Assembly: GCA_031363055.1 (NCBI GenBank)
Contig: JANLTP010000127.1
Span: 62,001-126,000, forward strand
DNA: 64,000 nt
Source: JANLTP01 sp031363055
GTDB lineage: Bacteria > Pseudomonadota > Gammaproteobacteria > Burkholderiales > Burkholderiaceae_E
Direction: 5' to 3'
Below the pieces are notes generated by a model. That model was not told the DNA's origin, made no database searches, and saw only the letters and a program-made list of their open reading frames with translations. A program made the translations under genes and the position numbers. Below are positions 17,327 to 24,912 of the stretch, piece by piece; positions within the stretch are counted from its first letter, which is position 1, and each line of letters begins with the position of its first letter.

Positions 17327-18178
17327 ATGGCATTGTGGCCCGCAGCAAAACTCGGTGACATGGTGATCGGCCTGGACATCCACAAGGTCCTGGTGCCGTT
17401 CGCACCAATACCCTGCCCCCCGCCAGGTGTACCCATACCGCACCCCTATTTCGGCACGCTGTTCCTGTGGCTGACACCGAAATTCCCGACCATGAACGTC
17501 TTTATCAACGGTGTGCCCGCCTGCTCGGTAGGCGCCATGGGGTACTCCGCTCATATCCCGATGGGCATACCCGTTCCGCCGGCGTTACTGAACATGGAGT
17601 ACTTCAAGCGACATCTGATGAATGTGCCGAAGCAGTTGTGTCTGGTGGCACTGACCTTGTTCGCCAATATGGCGATTTCTGGCTTGTCGAGTTTGTTCAT
17701 CAGTCCGGGATCCGCCAGCGGCAAGTTCGTCAAGGACGTCACCGGTATCGATCTCACCGAGCAAGGCGGCATGATCGCCGCCATGAAGGGCGCGATCACC
17801 AGCTACACGAAGTGGCAAACTTGGGCCAAGTTGTTGATTCCGCCCCTGCCGTTTCCGGGTGCCCAAGGATCGTCGGCAATTGGCAGCCCGAATGTGAAAG
17901 TGAATGACGGACCGATGGGCTTCGTGGCACCACTGATGTCGATCTCCTGCACTGAATTCATCTGGGTGCCGAACGCTGCGACGGTCGGCTTCAGTAATGT
18001 TCTGGTCGGTGTCAGCGTCGCAGACATGGTCAAGGGAATTGCGGTCCATGCCGCACAGGCAGGGGTCAGCAAGGCGGTCAACAAGGGATTTGACAAGGCA
18101 GCAGCAGCGCTGAAGAAACCGGCAGACGCACCGAAACCTCCACCCGAAAAAGAGGGTGAAGCGGGCACGGGATGCTAA
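17327..18178 (+). CDS. DUF4150 PAAR-like spike-tip protein
   Basis: 283 residues. The N-terminal half carries the DUF4150/PAAR-like pattern of Pro-rich loops and short strands (PIPCPPPGVPIPHPYFG, VFINGVPACSVGAMGYS, PMGIPVPPAL). The middle has hydrophobic stretches (LVALTLFANMAISGLSSLF) and the PAAR-like segment returns with VKVNDGPMGF and VLVGVSVADMVKG. The tail is Ala/Lys/Pro-rich. DUF4150 proteins cap the VgrG spike and carry effectors; here the adjacent Rhs protein lacks its own PAAR, so this is its probable mount. A GGAGA element lies before the ATG. Confidence 0.85.
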   Translation: MALWPAAKLGDMVIGLDIHKVLVPFAPIPCPPPGVPIPHPYFGTLFLWLTPKFPTMNVFINGVPACSVGAMGYSAHIPMGIPVPPALLNMEYFKRHLMNVPKQLCLVALTLFANMAISGLSSLFISPGSASGKFVKDVTGIDLTEQGGMIAAMKGAITSYTKWQTWAKLLIPPLPFPGAQGSSAIGSPNVKVNDGPMGFVAPLMSISCTEFIWVPNAATVGFSNVLVGVSVADMVKGIAVHAAQAGVSKAVNKGFDKAAAALKKPADAPKPPPEKEGEAGTGC

Positions 18179-18202
18179 TCCGAAAACTGAGCGAATAATT
18201 CC

Positions 18203-21200
18203 ATGCCCATCAATATCGCTACCGGACAGGTCTACCTTGATCGTGAGGACATCACGATCGCGGGGGCACTTCCAATGACTTGGGCGCGGCACTACAAAGC
18301 CGGCATGGAGACGCTGCACAGTCCCTTGCTCGGTCCGAACTGGACCAATCGCTACCTGTGCAGTTTGCGGCGCGACCCGGACGGCTTTCGCTTCATAACT
18401 TCGCTGGGCAGTGAAGAGTTCATCGCTGACGCGGCTGGCGGCGTCGAAGGCGGCAGGCGAGCCGTCAGCAAAGGCTCGTATCTCGAGATTTACAGCGACG
18501 GGTCCCGATATATTGTTCAAAGCTGGAATCCGGAATCCTTTGAAGTAGTCCGCTACTGTTTCAGGATCGGTAGATCAGGCGATACGACTCGCCTCGACAG
18601 TATCGAAGACGCCACCGGCCTGGCGATCGACCTGCAGTGGGACGCGGCAGGCAGGCTGCAACGGGTGCGGCAGCGCATCGAAGGCAGATCGCTGCGCCTC
18701 GAATATGGAGCGGACAACCAAATTCGAGCTCTCAGGCTGGAGGCTCAGGACGGATCGATCCATCCAATATGTCGCTATGAATACGACGCGACGGGCCAAC
18801 TGTCGGCCGTGTTGAATGCCGCCGACATCCCTGATCAATATTTTTACGATGCACCCGGGCAATTGGTTCGCGAGGTCGCACGAGATGGCGGCGTTTTCCA
18901 TTTCAAATACGATGCGGCCGGACGGTGCGTGCGCTTTTCCGGTCTCGATCACTACAACGAGAAGACATTGCGCTTTCTCGAGGCGACCGGACATACTGAA
19001 GTCACCAATAGCTACGGCGATACGGCACGTTATCGCTATTTGCCATCGGGGCAAATCACCGACACTTGGGATGAGCTCGGCAATCACAGCAGCACTGACT
19101 ATGACGCGTTCGGTCGTATCGCTTCCTTGACATCGGGTCTCGGTGCAGAAACTGCGTACCAATACGATGAGATGGGGAATCGATCGGCGATTATCAATGC
19201 CCTCGGCCACCGCACCTCGTTCACCTTTAACGAGCATCATCAACCGGTCAGAATCGTGAACGCGGCGGACGGCGCCTGGAAACGAATCTACGATCAACTC
19301 AATCGGCTAGTAGCAACCGAGGACCCGCTGGGATCACGTTGGAAGCTCGAGTACGACCCGCTCAGCCTGTTGACGAGCGTCACAGATCCGAAAGGCTCCG
19401 CGCGGCGCGTGCGATATCGGGCGGGCGTGCCGAACGAGGCGAGCGACTGGGCTGGCAACATCACAAAGTTGCAGTTCGACGCGTTCGGCCGACTGACGCA
19501 CACCATCGATCCGAAGGGCGCGCAAACACTCACTCAGTATGATCCAGTCGGTAACCCGATCAAGGCTGTACTACCAGACGGACGAATACTGGCAGCGACC
19601 TACGATGCAGGCGGCAACCTGACCGCGCGGTTCAACAGTGCCGGTGTCGAGATGCGCTTCTTGTACGGCCCTTGCGGACGCCTGTTGAAGCGCACCGACG
19701 GCAACGGGCACTCTTTGTCTTACATCTGGGGTAGCGAGCCTGGCTGGCTTGAGTCAATCACAAATCAGAAGGGCGAGGTATTTCGGCTCGAGCGGGACGC
19801 GGCAGGCCGGACGGTCCGGGAGATATCCTTCGATGATCGCGTTCAAGGCTTCGACTACGATGCCGACGGGCGATGCGTCAAAATCACGAAGGCAGGTGGT
19901 GACACACTTAGCTTCGTTCGAAACCTGCTCGGATCGGTTGAACAACAGATCGGGGCGGACGGAACGAAGTCGACGTTTTCCTATGACCTCAACGGACGTC
20001 TGATCGAAGCCGTCAATGAGTCCGGTGCGATAAGCCTGCAGCGCGATTCTTTGGGACAGATTGTTCGTCAGCGATTCAACGAGAACTGGATCGTCAGCTC
20101 GTACGATCCCTTGGGAAACGTTGTTCGCACGAGCTCCGACCTAGGCCCCACGACGGTCTACGAATTCGATGAGAACTCGCTTTGGAAATCATTAGACGTT
20201 GACGGCCACGACCTCATTCTTTTCGATCGGGATTCGGTGGGCAATGAACTCGAACGAAAGCTGCCAGGTAACGCAAGACTTACACAAGAATTCGATCCAG
20301 TCGGGCGACTGACAAGCCAGCGCCTGATGTCCGGCGGAACCGAGAATAATGCACGGCGCAATGATAAGGCAATGGCAACACCGCAGTCCATCGATCGAGC
20401 CTATGTTTACGACGCCGCTGCGAGAGTCATTGAGATCGCGGACCGATTCTGGGGAAGCTCGCATTTTGGATATGACTCGGCAGGACGACTGTTGCAGGCA
20501 GTCGGTCCGCTGGGGCGGCAAGAACACTTCGAATACGACGATGCCGGGAATATCCTAAAGCACCAACTGGACCACGACACCCAGAATTCAGTATCAATGC
20601 ACTACGAGGTGGGCAATCGCCTGGGGCGGGCTGGCAACGCAGATTGTAGTTACGATTCGGACGGCCGACTGGTATCCAAGTCAGAACATAAGGGCAAGGA
20701 GCCATCACGAATTTCTCGGTACTTCTGGAATTCATTAGACCAACTGGTGAAATTCGAATCACCTGACAACGATATCTGGTTATACAGCTACGACGCACTC
20801 GGTCGGCGAATTCAGAAGCGCGGACCGGCTATCTCCACCAGATTTTTCTGGGACGGGGCAAGGATGGTGTACGAAAAGCCGTCAGACGGTTCGTCGGCGA
20901 ACTCATGGAAATACGAACAGTTTGGATTTGCGCCGCTGCTTACGATTCAGAATGGAAAAGCCTTTTCGATCGTGTGCGATCACATTGGCACTCCCCGAGA
21001 GGCAGTTGATGGCCGGGGAAAGGTTGTGGCTCGTTTCCGACAAACCAGTTACGGAAAACGATTGCCTCAAGAGTCACCTGGCGTCCACATGCCAATGCGA
21101 TTGCCTGGTCAATTCTCCGATGATGAATCCGGATTACATTACAACTTTTATCGGTACTACGATCCGTCGTGCGCACGCTACGTACAGCAAGACCCGGTGC

Positions 21201-21592
21201 GTCAAAGTTTTGGAGAGAACTTCTACTCGTACTGTCGCAATCCACTTGCCAATATTGACCCATTCGGGCTGGCGGAGTCTTGTGCAATTCCCCGCGTGAT
21301 CGTAACTCCCGATGGTGTCGCAATACCGAGTCAAGCTGCAGAACTCAAAAAAGTCCTCGGCAACCTTCAAGAAACATCTACAAATCCGGATTCAAGCCGA
21401 AAGTTTGTAGGGGCTGATTCCCTGGGTCCAATTCGAATACGGGTCGAGAAGGCACATCCGGCCGATCCGGGTTTTACGGGAACAGCTGATCCACTTCATA
21501 CCGTAGATCACCTTCACATTGATCGACGAGAAAACGGGGCAACCGGACCATGGTATTCTAAAGAAAAAGTACCCTATGAGTGGCCTTTCTGA
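18203..21592 (+). CDS. Rhs-family polymorphic toxin
   Basis: 1129 residues. It begins with the DUF6531-like entry (NIATGQVYLDREDITIAGALP), followed by many YD repeats of the form YDAxGRL forming the Rhs shell. It closes with the RHS core end SGLHYNFYRYYDPSCARYV, YSYCRNPLANIDPFGLA (DPFG near residue 1019). After this lies a short variable region of about 105 residues with TVDHLHIDRRENGATGPW near its end, the presumed toxin. The His/Asp/Arg-rich motif hints at a small nuclease-like domain, but the family is not identified. There is no PAAR domain; the DUF4150 protein just upstream would dock it on VgrG. The next gene overlaps its end and is the likely immunity partner. Confidence 0.92.
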   Translation: MPINIATGQVYLDREDITIAGALPMTWARHYKAGMETLHSPLLGPNWTNRYLCSLRRDPDGFRFITSLGSEEFIADAAGGVEGGRRAVSKGSYLEIYSDGSRYIVQSWNPESFEVVRYCFRIGRSGDTTRLDSIEDATGLAIDLQWDAAGRLQRVRQRIEGRSLRLEYGADNQIRALRLEAQDGSIHPICRYEYDATGQLSAVLNAADIPDQYFYDAPGQLVREVARDGGVFHFKYDAAGRCVRFSGLDHYNEKTLRFLEATGHTEVTNSYGDTARYRYLPSGQITDTWDELGNHSSTDYDAFGRIASLTSGLGAETAYQYDEMGNRSAIINALGHRTSFTFNEHHQPVRIVNAADGAWKRIYDQLNRLVATEDPLGSRWKLEYDPLSLLTSVTDPKGSARRVRYRAGVPNEASDWAGNITKLQFDAFGRLTHTIDPKGAQTLTQYDPVGNPIKAVLPDGRILAATYDAGGNLTARFNSAGVEMRFLYGPCGRLLKRTDGNGHSLSYIWGSEPGWLESITNQKGEVFRLERDAAGRTVREISFDDRVQGFDYDADGRCVKITKAGGDTLSFVRNLLGSVEQQIGADGTKSTFSYDLNGRLIEAVNESGAISLQRDSLGQIVRQRFNENWIVSSYDPLGNVVRTSSDLGPTTVYEFDENSLWKSLDVDGHDLILFDRDSVGNELERKLPGNARLTQEFDPVGRLTSQRLMSGGTENNARRNDKAMATPQSIDRAYVYDAAARVIEIADRFWGSSHFGYDSAGRLLQAVGPLGRQEHFEYDDAGNILKHQLDHDTQNSVSMHYEVGNRLGRAGNADCSYDSDGRLVSKSEHKGKEPSRISRYFWNSLDQLVKFESPDNDIWLYSYDALGRRIQKRGPAISTRFFWDGARMVYEKPSDGSSANSWKYEQFGFAPLLTIQNGKAFSIVCDHIGTPREAVDGRGKVVARFRQTSYGKRLPQESPGVHMPMRLPGQFSDDESGLHYNFYRYYDPSCARYVQQDPVRQSFGENFYSYCRNPLANIDPFGLAESCAIPRVIVTPDGVAIPSQAAELKKVLGNLQETSTNPDSSRKFVGADSLGPIRIRVEKAHPADPGFTGTADPLHTVDHLHIDRRENGATGPWYSKEKVPYEWPF

Positions 21593-21968
21593 AACTGCTG
21601 ATGCTCTGAAATCCGTGCTTTGGCCTGACGCAGAAATATTGCGCGTTGAAATTGACTATGGCAATCTACACCTGTCAATTCGTGAATCAACTGGTAAAAA
21701 GAGGCGACTCATTTTCGAGGGCTATCTCGGCTACGAACTCGTTGGCTTCTGGGATGAAGTTGTAGTCGAACAGGCCGAGCTGAGCAGAAACGGCGCGTTT
21801 CTTGACCGTTGTCGCGCCAGTATTCTTCGGCGCATTGGGGCAACGCCGTTCGCCTCTGGTTGTGATGCCAGGGGTCTACAACATGCGCTGCAGTTAGTCG
21901 TGACGCTGGGCGATGGCTGCCAACTCTGTATCGCGTTCAATGCGATTCAGGTTCAAGATTTAGTCTGA
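21576..21968 (+). CDS. Candidate immunity protein for the Rhs toxin
   Basis: About 130 residues from the ATG at 21576, inside the last 17 bases of rhs. Upstream codons in this frame overlap rhs and are ignored. The protein is small and soluble, with strands such as ILRVEIDYGNLHLSIRES and LIFEGYLGYELVGFWDEVV. No family was recognised. The overlap with the end of a polymorphic toxin is the standard position of a cognate immunity gene. Function is inferred from position only. Confidence 0.65.
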   Translation: MSGLSETADALKSVLWPDAEILRVEIDYGNLHLSIRESTGKKRRLIFEGYLGYELVGFWDEVVVEQAELSRNGAFLDRCRASILRRIGATPFASGCDARGLQHALQLVVTLGDGCQLCIAFNAIQVQDLV

Positions 21969-22042
21969 TGGGTTGGCTTTCGGTGCTGAGAATATTTGCA
22001 TGCAAAACTGAAGTCGAATCTAGGCATTAGAAATACCTCGAA

Positions 22043-22768
22043 TTGAGTCAACCATACCGACAGGCAATCACCAGGACGCAGGCGGCAATCGCCGATCGAG
22101 CTACTCTTCTACGAAGCTGTATGTTCTCGCTCATCGCGACACTCTTCGCAGCACTCATAATTGCTGCACAATTCGGTCCTTTGGCTGGTTTAGCAGCGCT
22201 GCTTTGGCTGGTTCCGTTTGCAGGCATGTTCTTCGCTGCAGACGAGCACCTTCTTAGACGATGGCGAGTGCAGATTCTCGATTCGTGGGCTCTATGCATG
22301 ATTGACTTTCATGCCCTTGCCAATGCAATGCGAGCTCTAAGCACAATGCCAAAGTCTACTGTCGAAGGAATGTTCGAAACGTTACCTCAGATGTCCGACC
22401 TAGCAGTCGAACAGGAATTGAGCGGCCAGACGAGACGATTGATCGCACTCCTGACTGCAACCGACTCGCAATATCGGGTGAGAACGCAATTCCTCAAACT
22501 CTTTATCGCTATTGCTTCGGCAAGTGTGACGACAATTGCAATTGTGTATGCGGACTTCTTCTGGATGTTGGCCATGGCACCCTTCGCACTGCTGGCTCTC
22601 GCACTTCGGCAATATTGGCGAGTGTCCCCTCCAAAATTAATCGCCGAGTGCCGTAGCCTGTCTGCCCAGCCGACTTGTGATGTCGACAGCGCCTGTGCCG
22701 AACTCGGTAGACTGGCAACGCGTCGACAGCTCGACGTACGTTGGATCGATCTGATTCAACGAGGTTAA
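22043..22768 (+). CDS. Predicted inner-membrane protein of unknown function
   Basis: 241 residues if TTG at 22043 is used; ATG at 22121 is an alternative that keeps all the membrane spans. Hydrophobic segments: two near residues 27-70 (LIATLFAALIIAAQFGPL, LAALLWLVPFAGMFFA) and two near 150-190 (FIAIASASVTTIAIVYADFF, LAMAPFALLALAL). The soluble parts have no recognised motif. It lies 75 bp after the immunity gene and ends the + strand tip module, so it might be a membrane immunity or effector accessory factor, or unrelated. Confidence 0.6.
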   Translation: MSQPYRQAITRTQAAIADRATLLRSCMFSLIATLFAALIIAAQFGPLAGLAALLWLVPFAGMFFAADEHLLRRWRVQILDSWALCMIDFHALANAMRALSTMPKSTVEGMFETLPQMSDLAVEQELSGQTRRLIALLTATDSQYRVRTQFLKLFIAIASASVTTIAIVYADFFWMLAMAPFALLALALRQYWRVSPPKLIAECRSLSAQPTCDVDSACAELGRLATRRQLDVRWIDLIQRG

Positions 22769-23017
22769 AGCGCTAATTCGATTGGTCCTCGCGTGCGCCG
22801 CCCCTATGCATTTGAAAAATTGCCAGCGAAATGCTCTTTACAGCCACTGTTACCCTGATTGACGCCCACACGCGAGACTTCGTTGGGCATAGCCGAATGT
22901 TGTGGATATCGGACTTTGATCTTCAGCGGAATAGCCACCTATAAGGCGCCCCGTTTTGAACAAACGAATTAGGCTACCGATCGCCGGTTGTCCAGCGATC
23001 CGATTCGACCAAATTTA
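22769..23017. other. Convergent intergenic region without recognised gene
   Basis: 249 bp between a + strand membrane-protein gene and the minus-strand PAD operon. No plausible ORF, RNA gene or clear rho-independent terminator was found by eye. Confidence 0.5.
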
Positions 23018-23788
23018 TCACATACCGAACACCTTAAAAGTCACCATGACTTTGTTGTCCGGCCGAATCGTCAGGTCGTCCAGGCTGCGTCGCAACAGGC
23101 CGCAGGTAAGGTCACTGCACGAATGAGTGACATCCAGGTCAACACGAATCTGAGTTTGAAGATCGGCCGTTCGGCGGTCGAACAAACGGGCCGAAATGCC
23201 CCAATCGGTGTACGGACGAATTTGCGTTGAATTGGGCACGATCGGGTGTATTCGATAGAGGACATCGGTTACGGCGTCAGACAATCCCAAATACTTGCCT
23301 AACGCTGGAACCAGTTTGTCCTGCCACAACAGTTCGTCAATGATGTGTTGAAACGCGTCTGGACCGTATGCACCCGATACCTTGAAACCCATAGTATCCA
23401 AGTGCACGCTACAGAATGCACGCCGTTTCGACTCGGCAACCGAACCGCCAGGCGCGGTGGCAACTTGTGCTCGATCGATGGCGCAGTGCAGGCTTGGCGA
23501 ACCTGGCTCCCGGAATCCTTGACCCCTGGTGGCACCGGCGGCGAATGTACCAATTGACGGGATGACACCAAAACTGCGGTATTTGAGATCTGGCTCGAAG
23601 CCAGCGGTCTTCAGCGCGTACTCGAAGGCGTTGGCATCCTTGGGGATGAACTCGAATCCTTGCTCAAGGCGACTGAAGGTTCTGACAATCTTTTCGATGT
23701 GAGCGGCGATATTAATCTTGTGGAACTTTTCAAATCGAGTCGCAATTCCGGTGTAGACGTCCATAGGCTGGCTTGCAAGAATTGTCAC
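23018..23788 (-). CDS. Uncharacterised protein at end of PAD operon
   Basis: 256 residues from a GTG with GGAGG about six bases upstream. Predicted soluble, with no signal peptide or membrane span. Features include FEFIPKDANAFEYALKTAG, a middle part with several Cys/His, and a strand-rich C-terminus (QIRVDLDVTHSC, NKVMVTFKVFGM). No family was recognised. It is 80 bp downstream of the HEAT-repeat gene on the same strand, so it may be the last gene of that operon. Confidence 0.6.
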   Translation of the reverse strand: MTILASQPMDVYTGIATRFEKFHKINIAAHIEKIVRTFSRLEQGFEFIPKDANAFEYALKTAGFEPDLKYRSFGVIPSIGTFAAGATRGQGFREPGSPSLHCAIDRAQVATAPGGSVAESKRRAFCSVHLDTMGFKVSGAYGPDAFQHIIDELLWQDKLVPALGKYLGLSDAVTDVLYRIHPIVPNSTQIRPYTDWGISARLFDRRTADLQTQIRVDLDVTHSCSDLTCGLLRRSLDDLTIRPDNKVMVTFKVFGM

Positions 23789-23868
23789 TTGACCCTCCGA
23801 TTACACTCGATGACGACGATCGTAGTTACGACGCTTTGGTACACATTGATTTATCCGGGGCGCTGGTG

Positions 23869-24912
23869 CTATTTTCCTGAGATCCGATCCGTGATCTTCT
23901 GACGAGCCTCGAGGGCTAGTTCCCGAACCGGCTCCTCGACGTGGTTCAATTCGATCTGTTTTAGCGCGGGCAGCACATTCGCCAAACCGATATCGCCTAC
24001 GACGGTCAGCACATAGAGTTGAAACGGCAGATCCGAGGTACCCGCTAGCGCGCGCAGCAAGCCCTCAGCAGATGCCGCGTCCGCCAGGTCGCCGATTGCT
24101 CCGATCGCGGCCTTGCGATATCCAAGATTTGTTGAGGTGTCAGCAGCAACCGTCCGCAAATCTGGTAGCGCCTCACGCGCACCCAAAGTGCCCAGACTGA
24201 CAGCGGCCGCAGCGCGCAACATTTGCGAAGCACGCGCATTGCGAAGGACCGTGATCAGATAGGGCACTGCCCGGGCGTCCTTCAGCGGCCCCAAGGTACT
24301 AGCCGCCCACTCCCGAAGCGATTCGTCACGTGAATGGAGCATCGCATCGACCAACGGCCGCACGACACGCGGGTCCTTGAGCGCGACCATTGAGCCGAAC
24401 ACCGTCGCAGTCTGCTCCGCCGCGTCGATATCCTTGCTTTTCAGCGCCATCTCCAACAACAAGGGAGTGACCGAACTTCCCAGACGCGTCACTTCGGCGA
24501 TTCGACGCTGTGCCGAAAAGCGTCCGGTCAACGGCGTCGGACCCGGCAGTTGACCAATGACCGCTTGGGCGCATTGCTCAAACAACGCGCGCTGCTCGAG
24601 CCAACCGGACACGATGTCCGCCACCAGCGACACCTTCCAGTCGCTCGATGCCTGTCTGGCCTTCGCGAATGAGAGCGCGGTTGCACCGTGCGCAAGTAAG
24701 CGGTCACGGTTAACAATATAGGCCGCGCCGTCATTCGCCACAGCAGCGGTGAATTCGGCTTCCAAGTCCAATGCATCAGCCATCGCCTTACCACCTTTGC
24801 TTTGTCCCGCTGCGCCCCCGGAGGCGACCATGAATGCCGCTACGACAATCGACGCGCCCAGGCTCCGGCGCGAAATGCTACGGACTGTATCGGACGTCCA
24901 CGCTCGGGTCAT
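23869..24912 (-). CDS. Exported HEAT-repeat protein
   Basis: About 347 residues from ATG 24912 (GGTGGG nine bases upstream). The N-terminus has a twin-arginine-like signal, RSISRRSLGASIVVAAFMVA, then AGQS. The rest is a run of HEAT/PBS-lyase-like helical repeats, for example DPRVVRPLVDAML, REWAASTLGPLKDARAVPYL and AVSLGTLGAREALPDLRTV. These are protein-binding solenoids. Its start lies inside the end of the deiminase gene (35-bp overlap), so the two are translationally coupled; a partner or inhibitor role for the deiminase is a reasonable guess. Confidence 0.85.
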   Translation of the reverse strand: MTRAWTSDTVRSISRRSLGASIVVAAFMVASGGAAGQSKGGKAMADALDLEAEFTAAVANDGAAYIVNRDRLLAHGATALSFAKARQASSDWKVSLVADIVSGWLEQRALFEQCAQAVIGQLPGPTPLTGRFSAQRRIAEVTRLGSSVTPLLLEMALKSKDIDAAEQTATVFGSMVALKDPRVVRPLVDAMLHSRDESLREWAASTLGPLKDARAVPYLITVLRNARASQMLRAAAAVSLGTLGAREALPDLRTVAADTSTNLGYRKAAIGAIGDLADAASAEGLLRALAGTSDLPFQLYVLTVVGDIGLANVLPALKQIELNHVEEPVRELALEARQKITDRISGK

